From the NCBI RefSeq assembly GCF_000420085.1, contig NZ_ATUG01000001.1, positions 744,001 through 808,000 on the forward strand: a stretch of DNA of 64,000 nt, given 5' to 3'. A program made the translations under genes and the position numbers. Source of the DNA: Desulfospira joergensenii DSM 10085 (lineage in GTDB: Bacteria > Desulfobacterota > Desulfobacteria > Desulfobacterales > Desulfobacteraceae). Under the pieces are notes generated by a model. It was not told where the DNA came from and ran no database searches. It was given only the letters and a program-made list of their open reading frames with translations. Shown in pieces: positions 9,515 to 17,588 of this stretch (positions within the stretch are counted from its first letter, which is position 1; every line of letters begins with the position of its first letter).

Positions 9515-10576
9515 TTACATTCCGGCAGACCATTTTTTCTGTTCTTCTTTTGCCAGTTCCACCAGCCTTTTGCAGCCCGGGCTTTCATTGGCATACCAGT
9601 CCCAGACCTCTTTGAGCATTTCCTTGGACTTTTTGATGTTTTCCGGATCCATGGTGACAAATTTCACCTTCCGCTCCTGGCACCATTTTTCATTTTCTTC
9701 TTCATACCGGGGCCAATAGGTTACACTGGCCCAGCGTCCCCACTCGTGTGCCGCCTCTTTGAGAGCAGTCTGAAGATGCTCGGGCAGGCGTTCAAAGGCC
9801 TGCTGGTTGATCCACAGATCATCGGCCCAGGTAAATACCGGGGGCTTTGAAAAAGTCTTGGCCACCTCAAAAAATTTATAGTCCTTAAGGCCGTATGCAT
9901 AAAAGATCAGGGCATCCACGGTTCCCCGCTGAAGGGCCGGATAAATCTCCCCTGTGGCCATGGTCACGGGACAGGCCCCCCAGGCTTTGGCCACCCGGGT
10001 ACTTACCCCGCCTGCGGCCCGCAGCTTGATATTTTTCAGGGAGGCCACCGTATCATAGGCGGTTTCCCCCCGGCCGATGATGCCGGAACTTCCACAGATC
10101 ACATTGGTCAGCCATACGGCATTGGCCTTTTCAAGATAGGAATCGGCAATGATATCGTGGAACTCCCCTTCCTTTCCTTCCCCGGTTTTATTCATGTAAT
10201 CCCAGAATTTTTCCCGGTTATCCAGGGAGATATAGGGAAGCCAGTCTACATCCCCCTCAGGTACCATGCCGTGGTAATAGGCGCCGCAGCTGGCCAGCAT
10301 GTCAATGGTGCCGTTTTTAAGTCCGTCCAGAGCCTCGTTTCTGCCGATGAGCTGGCTGGCGGGGAAAACCGTGAATTTAAGCTGACCATCTGTCTTTTCC
10401 TTCACGATTTTGATGAATTCCTGGTAAGCCTTGTACTGGGGATGCTGGGTGTGCCAGGCCATCTGGAACTTCAGGCGATAGTTTTTCGCCTCTGCAGGCA
10501 ATACCGTGGCCACTAGGGTAAAGATCATTACTGCCATGAGAACCCGGTGTAAACTTGTCCATCTTTCTGCTTTCAT
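9515..10576 (-). CDS. dctP: TRAP transporter periplasmic substrate-binding protein DctP
   Basis: 353-aa periplasmic receptor. A Sec signal peptide (hydrophobic VLMAVMIFTLVATVL, likely cleaved after AEA near residue 30) precedes a DctP domain that begins with the usual strand (NYRLKFQMAW). The hinge region KLRAAGGVSTRVAKAWG contains the conserved Arg that binds the substrate carboxylate in DctP proteins. ATG codons occur at 10579 and 10576; AAGGAGG is better spaced for 10576. It is the first gene of the operon, with a sigma-54-like promoter about 76 bases upstream. The ligand is probably an organic acid. Confidence 0.93.
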   Translation of the reverse strand: MKAERWTSLHRVLMAVMIFTLVATVLPAEAKNYRLKFQMAWHTQHPQYKAYQEFIKIVKEKTDGQLKFTVFPASQLIGRNEALDGLKNGTIDMLASCGAYYHGMVPEGDVDWLPYISLDNREKFWDYMNKTGEGKEGEFHDIIADSYLEKANAVWLTNVICGSSGIIGRGETAYDTVASLKNIKLRAAGGVSTRVAKAWGACPVTMATGEIYPALQRGTVDALIFYAYGLKDYKFFEVAKTFSKPPVFTWADDLWINQQAFERLPEHLQTALKEAAHEWGRWASVTYWPRYEEENEKWCQERKVKFVTMDPENIKKSKEMLKEVWDWYANESPGCKRLVELAKEEQKKWSAGM

Positions 10577-10651
10577 CATCCGCCTCCTTAAACAATGGTT
10601 AAAATGCAACGGTTAGAAATAGAGCACTGAAACTTCCCTGGATGGTCTAAG

Positions 10652-10668
10652 AGCAGATTTCATGCCGG
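10652..10668 (-). promoter_or_regulatory. Sigma-54-like (-24/-12) promoter of the TRAP/CoA-transferase operon
   Basis: On the minus strand the sequence CGGCATGAAATCTGCT has GG and GC separated by exactly ten bases, as in -24/-12 promoters (consensus TGGCAC-N5-TTGC). GG lies at 10666-10665 and GC at 10654-10653. Transcription would start near 10641, about 65 bases before the dctP start. The divergence from consensus (C for T before GG, C for T before TGC) makes it a candidate, supported by the sigma-54 activator encoded next to the operon. Confidence 0.55.
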
Positions 10669-10727
10669 AAGGGAAAAAATAAATATTGCCTATATTTCAA
10701 TAGGTTAAACATGCCCCCCTTTTAACG

Positions 10728-10767
10728 GAGCGGAAGGCGCACGGACGGATGTGTGCGCCTTCCGCTC
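10728..10767. promoter_or_regulatory. Perfect 15-bp dyad upstream of dctP (candidate enhancer site)
   Basis: GAGCGGAAGGCGCAC at 10728-10742 is repeated as an exact inverted copy at 10753-10767 with a 10-base spacer. The centre is about 107 bases upstream of the predicted sigma-54 start site, where NtrC-type activators usually bind. Five T follow on the plus strand, so a plus-strand terminator is the alternative, but no plus-strand gene precedes it. On the minus strand, the direction of the flanking genes, no T-tract follows. Confidence 0.5.
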
Positions 10768-10900
10768 TTTTTGGCCGGTCAGGCGCCCGGCAGGGCAAGA
10801 AAAATTTCCGGGGCAATCACGGTTCCGGTGATTTCGGCCACATTCGGCCCCCTGGTATGGCAGGGTCCCCGGCCTTTGTAAAACTCCGGGCAAAGGACCC

Positions 10901-11854
10901 CTATCGGATGATTTTATCTGCCATGACCAGAACGGCCGTGGGAATGTGGATCCCGATGTTTTGGGCGGTTTTCAGATTGACCGTGATATTGAAATGGTCC
11001 GAGGTGACCGCTGGAATAGTCGAAGGATGATTCCCCCTGAAAACGGCATGGGCTTTTCTGGCCGCAAGCCTCCCCAACCGGTAATAATCCGGGACCAGCC
11101 CCATCATGGAGCTGTCGGTAAGGACCATCTCCTCCATGGCGGCCAGGGAGGGGATCTTATGGGCATTGACATGGGCCATGATCTGTTTTCCCAGTATTTT
11201 TACCATGGAATCCGAAGGAAGATAGACGGCATCCACAAGATCTTTTAAATTATTAAGAACCCGGGAAACCTCTTTTTTGCCGGTGATTTTAAATTCGATC
11301 AGCTCAAAGCCCTGGGAACGGGCAATCTCCCTTAAAATCTTTGTCTGGATCACAGAGTTCTGCTCCAGGGGGTTATAGATGATCCCGAGGCGGGAAAAGG
11401 AGACCACTTTTTCAAAGGTTTTGATCTGGTGCCGGATGGGGACCATGCTGGAAACACCGGTGGCGTTGTTGCCCGATGACTGCCAGTTAGCTATGATTCC
11501 CGATTCGACGGGCCTTGTGACAATATTAAAGACAATGGGGCAGACCGTGATCTTTTGGACCACCTGTTTGGTTGCCGTGGTTCCGAACACATAGATCAGG
11601 TCGGGCTTCTCTTTTTCCAGGGCCTTGAGCGCCTGATCCAGGCGGTCCAGATCCTGGCTGCAATGAAATTTGACAAACCTGGGCTCATATCCGTCTCCCC
11701 TAAGCCCGTCTGCAAAGCCTTCTTCGGCCCGGGTTTCTCCCCGCCAGGTGATCATGGCGATTTTGGGGCGGTTTTTGGATGGTAAATCCGAAGAAATCGC
11801 TGGATTTTGTCCCCATGCCCATGCCAGGACCAGAAAAATTGTCAAGAATCTCAA
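10901..11854 (-). CDS. Orphan ABC-type substrate-binding protein (ABC_sub_bind/TrpX family)
   Basis: 317-aa secreted protein with a short signal peptide (residues 1-21) and the two-lobed periplasmic-binding fold of the PF04392 family. Typical segments are PDLIYVFGTTATKQV, IVFNIVTRPVESGI and ATGVSSMVPIRHQI. Members usually work with an ABC permease and ATPase, but none is encoded here. The gene stands alone, 324 bases upstream of dctP and in the same direction. It may serve a transporter elsewhere or act as an extracytoplasmic sensor for a kinase; either is inference. ATG 11854 fits the signal peptide. Confidence 0.8.
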   Translation of the reverse strand: MRFLTIFLVLAWAWGQNPAISSDLPSKNRPKIAMITWRGETRAEEGFADGLRGDGYEPRFVKFHCSQDLDRLDQALKALEKEKPDLIYVFGTTATKQVVQKITVCPIVFNIVTRPVESGIIANWQSSGNNATGVSSMVPIRHQIKTFEKVVSFSRLGIIYNPLEQNSVIQTKILREIARSQGFELIEFKITGKKEVSRVLNNLKDLVDAVYLPSDSMVKILGKQIMAHVNAHKIPSLAAMEEMVLTDSSMMGLVPDYYRLGRLAARKAHAVFRGNHPSTIPAVTSDHFNITVNLKTAQNIGIHIPTAVLVMADKIIR

Positions 11855-11970
11855 TGTCAGGCTCCCTTTATCTTACTCTATCTGTAACCGGCCCGGAGGA
11901 CAGCGGATGTTTTTGATCAGGGGACTTCCATTTTTTTGTCAGACTTGTTTGTCCCTGATATGGCAGGGGC

Positions 11971-12002
11971 GTGTCAAGGGAAAAACCATTTTCCTTTGAC
12001 AC
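11971..12002. repeat. 14-bp inverted repeat in the 11855-12230 gap
   Basis: GTGTCAAGGGAAAA (11971-11984) faces TTTTCCTTTGACAC (11989-12002), with one mismatch that becomes a G-U pair in RNA and a 4-base loop. On the plus strand a run of eight T follows about 8 bases later, so it could be a terminator-like hairpin or an operator for the divergent genes. The rest of the 376-base gap between the binding-protein gene and the cupin gene is AT-rich and shows no gene I can support. Confidence 0.5.
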
Positions 12003-12230
12003 GAATCTCTTTTTTTTGAAAAAGACGGACCACGGACTTAATTTTCTGCAGAAGTTCTGGTATTTAATTGGATACCCTTTTTTGCTTTGGTTTCTCTTTC
12101 CTTTTGCGGGCCGATTTGTTTATAAGAGGCGAAATATACTCCCGGCCTACGGGGAAACCAATGGAAAGATAGAGTATTGGAGCCGGCCATCACACCTAAA
12201 AAAATAGAGCGTGGACAGACAAAGGAAAAG

Positions 12231-12584
12231 ATGAAGAATAAAAATATCCCGTTTCAAACAATTGACTGGAGCAAAATCCCCAGGAGTGAACACAAAGGGG
12301 AAACCGGAGTTGCATATTGGCAGACCCTTCAGTTTGACGGGCTGCGGATCCGAATCGTTGAGTATTCTCCCGGTTACAAGGCAGACCACTGGTGCGAAAA
12401 AGGCCATATCGTTCACTGCCTGGAGGGGGAAGTCCTTAATGAGCAAAAAGACGGAGCCAAATCGGTTTTAACCCAGGGAATGTCCTATGTGGTTTCCGAC
12501 GAATTAAGTTCCCACCGGTCGGTTACAAAGAAGGGTGTCAAACTGATGATTATTGACGGAGATTTCCTGAAATTAAAAAAATAA
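12231..12584 (+). CDS. DHCW-motif cupin-fold protein
   Basis: 117-aa small cupin. The family signature is seen in D52-H-W-C55-E-K-G-H59 followed by HCLEGEV, the first cupin motif; the later SHRSVTKKGVKLMIID covers the second strand set. Metal binding through the His and Cys residues is likely for the fold; the reaction, if any, is unknown. ATG 12231 lies right after AAAGGAAAAG; a longer frame upstream from a TTG at 12177 is not conserved-looking. The VOC gene starts 24 bases downstream, so the two are likely co-transcribed. Confidence 0.8.
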   Translation: MKNKNIPFQTIDWSKIPRSEHKGETGVAYWQTLQFDGLRIRIVEYSPGYKADHWCEKGHIVHCLEGEVLNEQKDGAKSVLTQGMSYVVSDELSSHRSVTKKGVKLMIIDGDFLKLKK

Positions 12585-12608
12585 TTCATCTTTACTTTGG
12601 AGAAGATC

Positions 12609-13049
12609 ATGAAGATTCCCAGGATCAGTATGCTGACACTCGGGGTCGCCGATTTAAAAAGGGCCGCAAAATTTTATGAATCCGTGCTCAAAACTCCTTT
12701 GAACCTGACCTATGAAGGGGTGGTCTTCATAGAACTGCCCGGCACCTGGCTTGCCCTTTATCCCCTGGAAAATTTAGCCGGGGACATCTCTGCTCAAATC
12801 CATCCGTCAAAGGAGGGGTTTAGCGGAATTACCCTTGCCCACAATGGCCGCAGCAGGGATGAGGTCCTTGCCGTAATCGAACGGGCCCGGTCGGCCGGAG
12901 CCCGGATTGTCAAGGAGCCCCGGGAAACATCCTGGGGAGGCTTTGGCGGATACTTTTCCGATTTGGACGGGTATCATTGGGAAGTGGCGTGGGGGCCCAT
13001 GTTTGATTTCACAGAAAAGGGTGAATTGAAATTTAAAGACAAGACATAG
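12609..13049 (+). CDS. VOC-family (glyoxalase/bleomycin-resistance fold) protein
   Basis: 146-aa single VOC protein. It shows the two beta-alpha-beta-beta-beta halves: the first around LGVADLKRAAKFYESVL and the second around VIERARSAGARIVKEP, ending in the typical FSDLDGYHWEVAW, where Glu is a metal ligand in the family. Members include dioxygenases, lyases and metal-binding proteins, so the function stays open. ATG 12609 follows GGAGAAG. It is coupled to the cupin gene. Confidence 0.83.
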   Translation: MKIPRISMLTLGVADLKRAAKFYESVLKTPLNLTYEGVVFIELPGTWLALYPLENLAGDISAQIHPSKEGFSGITLAHNGRSRDEVLAVIERARSAGARIVKEPRETSWGGFGGYFSDLDGYHWEVAWGPMFDFTEKGELKFKDKT

Positions 13050-13183
13050 ACCACCTTTCCCGAGGGCACTGGAAAACAAGAATAATGCTTTTGGGTCCTG
13101 GTTTTAATTCGGGTTTTGAATGAAGGATCAAGGTCCGGTCCCAAAATCCAGGCAATTGACTCTATTTTGCAACAGGAGAAGCC

Positions 13184-13522
13184 ATGAGCAAAAAAATGCA
13201 GTTAACCGTCCGTGTAACCTCCCAATACACCAGCGATCTGGAAGGGGATTATCCAAGGCTCGCCCGGGCCCTGAAGCTCCAGGACAAGGGGCTTGCAGAC
13301 GCCAATCCCTCTTTTTACGAACTGGCCGGCCAGGTCGACGTGCTGCTCTACCGGTACGACGGCATGCAGTTCTCCCGGGTTCTGGCCCGGCATAAACAAG
13401 CCTTAAAGGATCTCTACGCCCGGACAGAGGAGCAGATTGCAAACCGTAACCTGGCCCGGGCAGACGAGTTCTTATACAAGATTGAAGATATCTTTGATCA
13501 GATCGAATCAGAACTGGATTAG
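13184..13522 (+). CDS. Hypothetical 112-aa protein upstream of the sugar phosphorylase
   Basis: I do not recognise this protein. It is soluble, mostly helical and charged, with no signal peptide or membrane segment and an acidic C-terminus (KIEDIFDQIESELD). A clear AGGAG ribosome site precedes ATG 13184. It lies 66 bases before the GH13_18 phosphorylase on the same strand, so co-transcription is likely and a role linked to compatible-solute turnover is possible. No catalytic motif is apparent. Confidence 0.7.
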   Translation: MSKKMQLTVRVTSQYTSDLEGDYPRLARALKLQDKGLADANPSFYELAGQVDVLLYRYDGMQFSRVLARHKQALKDLYARTEEQIANRNLARADEFLYKIEDIFDQIESELD

Positions 13523-13588
13523 ACCGGATATTTCCTAGTAATAGGTGAATATCCGGGGCAACAATTTTTGGAGAGGAAAGCGAGTATC

Positions 13589-15454
13589 ATGGACCGACCC
13601 AGATCAAACAACCTGAGCCGTTTTGTTAAAACCGTACACAGGAACGAGCCCGATTATGAAACCGAGCTGCTCCGGCTCAGTGACAAGGTTAAAAAAAGGA
13701 TAAAAAAACACCTTGAACGGATCTACGGCCAAAAAATTGCCAAAGAATATTTTACTGAAATCGAAAGGATCCTGAAAGTTCACTGGGCCCATAAATCCAG
13801 GGAATTGATCGAAACGGAAAAAACACTCACCCCGGACCAGAGGTTTACTGAAAAAGACATTATCCTGATCACTTACGGTGACATCATCCACAGTGAGAAA
13901 AAATCCCCGCTCCAGGCTTTGGAAGAATTCTGCGACACTTACCTGGAAGGCACCATAAACACCATCCATATCCTGCCCTTTTTCCCCTATTCCTCTGACC
14001 GGGGCTTTGCCGTCACCGATTTTGAGGCCGTTGATCCCAGGCTGGGATCCTGGGCCGATATTGAAAAGCTGGAAGAAAAGTACCAGCTCATGTTTGACGG
14101 GGTTGTCAACCATGTCTCTTCCCACAGCCGATGGTTCAGGGAGTTTCTGAATTCAGACAAATACTATAAAAAATTTTTCATCACCTTTAACAGCCACGAC
14201 GACCTGACCCCGGAACAGCGAAAGATGATATTCCGGCCGAGGACAAGCGACATCCTGACAAAATTTTACACCCTGGATGGTGTCAAATACGTCTGGACGA
14301 CCTTTTCAAACGATCAGATCGACCTGAACTATCAAAACCCGGATGTGCTGGTCAGGGTACTTTCCATCCTCCTGAGGTACATCCGGCGGGGGGCCGACAT
14401 TCTCCGCCTGGATGCGGTCACCTTTCTCTGGTCCCAGCCGGGAACCAGATGCGTGCATCTAGAACAGACCCATGAGATCATCCGGCTTTTCCGGGACCTT
14501 TTTGATATCGTGGCCCCGGGCGTCGCCCTGATCACGGAAACCAACGTTCCCCACCAGGAAAATATCTCCTATTTCGGGAACGGGTTTGATGAAGCCCACA
14601 TGGTTTATAATTTTGCCCTGCCCCCCCTTGTCCTGCATACCTTCTACACCGGTGATACCAAAGCCATATCCGGGTGGGCCTCCAAGCTGAATCCCCCTTC
14701 GGATCAGACCCATTTTCTCAATTTTCTGGATTCCCATGACGGCATCGGACTGATGGCGGCCAAGGAGATCTTAACGGATAAACAGATCCGCAGCTTGGCT
14801 GACCGGGCCCTTGAACACGGGGGACTCATCTCTTTTAAGACAGGAGAAAACGGGACGGAAGAACCCTATGAGATCAACATCACATGGTACAGTGCCCTCA
14901 ACCGGGAGGATGATAAAAATGAGGATACAGCATTCCAGGTCAAACGCTTTGTGGCCTCCAGGGTCATTCCCCTGCTCCTCAGAGGGGTGCCGGCAATCTA
15001 CCTTCACAGCCTGATCGGCACCCAGAATGACATTGAAGCCGTGCTCCGGACAAAGAGCAACCGGGATATAAACCGGAGGGATATCTCCAGAAGCGCCATC
15101 ACAGCCGCCCTTGCCGACCCTCTGTCCAAGATATCCAGGATCAACAGGGAACTGGGCCGCCTTCTCAAGCTCAGGACGGTACAGACCGCCTTTCATCCCA
15201 ATGCATCCCAGAAGATACTTGATATATCTTCAAAGATATTCGGTGTGGAAAGGATATCGGTGGACGGCGGTCAGATCATCATCGCCCTTGTGAACGTCAC
15301 ACCCGACATCTGTAAGGTCTGTCTGGACCTGGGAGCCTATGAACAACAATACTGGCTCGATCTGGTAAGCGAAGAGAAGTTCTTTTCCGACAAGGGCCGC
15401 CTGCCCGTGACACTTCTGCCCTATGACACGGCATGGCTGTGCGCATCAGCCTAG
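13589..15454 (+). CDS. GH13 subfamily 18 sugar phosphorylase, probably glucosylglycerate phosphorylase
   Basis: 621-aa protein with an (alpha/beta)8 barrel of the sucrose-phosphorylase type. The GH13 catalytic triad is intact: nucleophile D275 (ILRLDAVTF), acid/base E317 (LITETNVPH) and stabiliser D384 (FLDSHDGIG). HILPFFPYSSDRGFAVTD is the usual subfamily-18 signature. Family members split sucrose, sucrose-6-phosphate, glucosylglycerol or glucosylglycerate with phosphate to give glucose-1-phosphate. The neighbouring GT81-like glycosyltransferase and mannosyl-3-phosphoglycerate-type phosphatase favour glucosylglycerate. ATG 13589 follows GAGAGGAAAG; a TTG seven codons earlier is less likely. 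The 3' end overlaps the convergent HDOD gene by 9 bases. No signal peptide is seen, so it acts in the cytoplasm. Confidence 0.85.
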   Translation: MDRPRSNNLSRFVKTVHRNEPDYETELLRLSDKVKKRIKKHLERIYGQKIAKEYFTEIERILKVHWAHKSRELIETEKTLTPDQRFTEKDIILITYGDIIHSEKKSPLQALEEFCDTYLEGTINTIHILPFFPYSSDRGFAVTDFEAVDPRLGSWADIEKLEEKYQLMFDGVVNHVSSHSRWFREFLNSDKYYKKFFITFNSHDDLTPEQRKMIFRPRTSDILTKFYTLDGVKYVWTTFSNDQIDLNYQNPDVLVRVLSILLRYIRRGADILRLDAVTFLWSQPGTRCVHLEQTHEIIRLFRDLFDIVAPGVALITETNVPHQENISYFGNGFDEAHMVYNFALPPLVLHTFYTGDTKAISGWASKLNPPSDQTHFLNFLDSHDGIGLMAAKEILTDKQIRSLADRALEHGGLISFKTGENGTEEPYEINITWYSALNREDDKNEDTAFQVKRFVASRVIPLLLRGVPAIYLHSLIGTQNDIEAVLRTKSNRDINRRDISRSAITAALADPLSKISRINRELGRLLKLRTVQTAFHPNASQKILDISSKIFGVERISVDGGQIIIALVNVTPDICKVCLDLGAYEQQYWLDLVSEEKFFSDKGRLPVTLLPYDTAWLCASA

Positions 15455-16306
15455 AAAGGCGGCAATGGCCTCTTTCTCGTTCAACAGCTCCCCGGTGATT
15501 TCATCCATATCTTCCCTGCCCAGACCTGTATTTTCCAGGTCATAATCCCGGATCCGCAGGGATCCCGCATTCCCGTCGCTGCCGATATCTGCCTGACGGG
15601 CAATGGAGTTGCCCAGGCGCAGAATAGATATTTCCAGGCTGAAACAGGAATCAAACCTCTCTTTACTGTGATGGAGCTGGATCGGCATCTTGATATTATC
15701 GGGAAAATTCCACCGCTGGAACAGCATGGCCGCCACTTGGTTGTGATCCATTCCAATCCTTTTTTTCAGGCCGGTGTGAAGGGCCACAGAATCATCGGTC
15801 CTGGCCTGTTCAAGGGCAGCCGAAAACTCTTGGTTGAAAAACTGATCCAGGACCAGTTTTCCGATATCGTGGAGCAGGCCGATGACAAAAAGGGGGGAAT
15901 CTTCTCTGATCCCCTTCACTTTCCCGGCGATTTTTTCCATGGCCCTTGCCGTCGCAATATTGTGCTGCCATAATTTGCCGGGATCAAAAAATGCCGATCC
16001 CCTGCCGCCGGGCAGACTGGTCATTACACCGATGGAAAGGGCAAGGGACTTGACCATGTTGAATCCCAAAAGGGCGGCGGCATACTCCAGGGAGGCGATC
16101 TGCTGGGAAAATCCATAGTATGCCGAGTTTGCCGTTTTCAGAATCTTGGATGTCAGGGAAGGGTCTGAAGAAATCAGCTCCGCCAGGCCGGCGGTGTTCA
16201 GATTTTTGTCGTCAAAGGCCCGCAGGAGCCTGGGGATGACAGCCGGAAGGGTGGGAAGTTCTTCGATTCCCGAATAGATCCTGGTATAGACTTCATTTTC
16301 TGCCAT
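15446..16306 (-). CDS. HDOD-domain protein
   Basis: 286-aa stand-alone HDOD protein. The core shows IEELPTLPAVIPRLL, then LTSKILKTANSAYYGF, and a retained HDIGK segment as in HD hydrolases; in HDOD proteins the other metal ligands are normally missing and the fold is thought to act in signalling. It is the last gene of the minus-strand phosphatase-glycosyltransferase-HDOD set, 20 bases after the glycosyltransferase. That placement suggests a regulatory link to glucosylglycerate synthesis, perhaps through stress or nucleotide signals; this is inference. Its 3' end overlaps the phosphorylase end on the other strand. Confidence 0.88.
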   Translation of the reverse strand: MAENEVYTRIYSGIEELPTLPAVIPRLLRAFDDKNLNTAGLAELISSDPSLTSKILKTANSAYYGFSQQIASLEYAAALLGFNMVKSLALSIGVMTSLPGGRGSAFFDPGKLWQHNIATARAMEKIAGKVKGIREDSPLFVIGLLHDIGKLVLDQFFNQEFSAALEQARTDDSVALHTGLKKRIGMDHNQVAAMLFQRWNFPDNIKMPIQLHHSKERFDSCFSLEISILRLGNSIARQADIGSDGNAGSLRIRDYDLENTGLGREDMDEITGELLNEKEAIAAFLG

Positions 16307-16326
16307 TTATTTCTCCGGATGGGGTT

Positions 16327-17541
16327 TTACAACTCATTATCCTCTCTGACAGCCTCCTTGAGCTGGTCAACAAAGTGGGGCAGAACCCCCCGGACGGTTA
16401 CCCAGGACGAAAGCAGGGGTATCCCCAGGTGGTCTTTTATAAACCCGCAGGAGACCTCTTCCAATACCTCGGAAAAGATCTTGACCGCTTTTATCTCTTC
16501 CCCCCGATTATACTCAAGTCCGTTGATCAAAGAAAGGGCATTGTACTTTGTGATGATCTTAATGGCCCGGTTTACATAGGTTGAAATCACCGAATCAAAA
16601 GTGGCTTCACTGAAAACCACTCCCTGTTGATTGAGGATCCTGAAAACGGTCTGGGCGATATCCCCGGCCATTTTGGGAATGCCCTGATTCCTGTCTGAAC
16701 CGGAAAGGATCTGGTGCTTGTGGGTGTAGTTGTCTGCGATCTCGGTCTGACAGATCCTGTGAATGGAGGTATTCTCATAGACCTCGCTCAGGGTGGAGAC
16801 CTCAAGCCCCCATGTGGGTGAAATTCTCATGCTTCTGGCCAGGTTCCGGATCATGGCGAACTCCCCGGACAGGGCATACCTGAAACTGTCCAGGTACTCC
16901 AGGTAGCCATTGGTGCCCACCACATCCTGGAGGCTTCTGACAAGGGGGGTAAAAAAAAGCCGGGTCGCTCTTCCGGCAAGTCTTTTTTCCACCCGTGAAT
17001 AATATCCCTTGTTAAACTCATAGTCCAATGCCGGATGGACCACCGGATAAAAAAGTTTGGCAAGCATGCTCTTTTCATAGTCAATAATATCGCAGTCATG
17101 TACGGCAATGGCATATGCTTCCGGGTCTGTCAGGATATAGCTTAAACACATCCATACATTTCTTCCCTTGCCCCGGATTTTGATGCTTGAGAATCCGGCA
17201 TCCGCGATCTCTTCGTAGAGGGCGGACATGTTTTCCCCATCGTTGAACAGGATATCCACCTGTCCGGGGATATCTTCCATCTTGCGCTTAACGGTTTCAA
17301 ACTGATCCCGGGTGGCGTTGTCCAGGCCCAGAACGATCTTATAGAGAAAGGAAACCTCTTTGAGTTCACTGATGATCCTCTCCATTGCCGGGGTTTCAAA
17401 TTCAGAGTAAAGGGCCGGGAGGAGCAGGACCATATTTGTCTCCCCGGCCATTTCCTTCATCTCTTTTTCCAGATCTTCATAGGATCTGTTTTGAAAATCC
17501 TGAAGGGTGGTGATGGTTCCGTTCTGAAAAAAATCTCCCAT
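16327..17541 (-). CDS. GT81-like glycosyltransferase, probable glucosyl-3-phosphoglycerate synthase
   Basis: 404-aa cytosolic GT-A enzyme. The nucleotide-sugar DxD motif is D149-C-D151 (AVHDCDIIDY). The C-terminal part, with WGLEVSTLSEVYE and HKHQILS, matches the mannosyl/glucosyl-3-phosphoglycerate synthase type, where acidic and His residues help bind metal. The reaction would be NDP-glucose plus 3-phosphoglycerate giving glucosyl-3-phosphoglycerate. A mannosyl enzyme cannot be excluded from sequence alone. The phosphatase for such a product lies 47 bases upstream in the same direction, which is strong support. The ATG start is at 17541. Confidence 0.75.
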   Translation of the reverse strand: MGDFFQNGTITTLQDFQNRSYEDLEKEMKEMAGETNMVLLLPALYSEFETPAMERIISELKEVSFLYKIVLGLDNATRDQFETVKRKMEDIPGQVDILFNDGENMSALYEEIADAGFSSIKIRGKGRNVWMCLSYILTDPEAYAIAVHDCDIIDYEKSMLAKLFYPVVHPALDYEFNKGYYSRVEKRLAGRATRLFFTPLVRSLQDVVGTNGYLEYLDSFRYALSGEFAMIRNLARSMRISPTWGLEVSTLSEVYENTSIHRICQTEIADNYTHKHQILSGSDRNQGIPKMAGDIAQTVFRILNQQGVVFSEATFDSVISTYVNRAIKIITKYNALSLINGLEYNRGEEIKAVKIFSEVLEEVSCGFIKDHLGIPLLSSWVTVRGVLPHFVDQLKEAVREDNEL

Positions 17542-17588
17542 TTCAGATTCCCCCTTTTTCCTTGTGATTTATCCTTCAAAAGGCGATA

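Noticed and set aside
11971..12207. Possible 78-aa plus-strand gene in the gap before the cupin
   Set aside because: Begins inside an inverted repeat, lacks a ribosome site and looks like translated AT-rich non-coding DNA.
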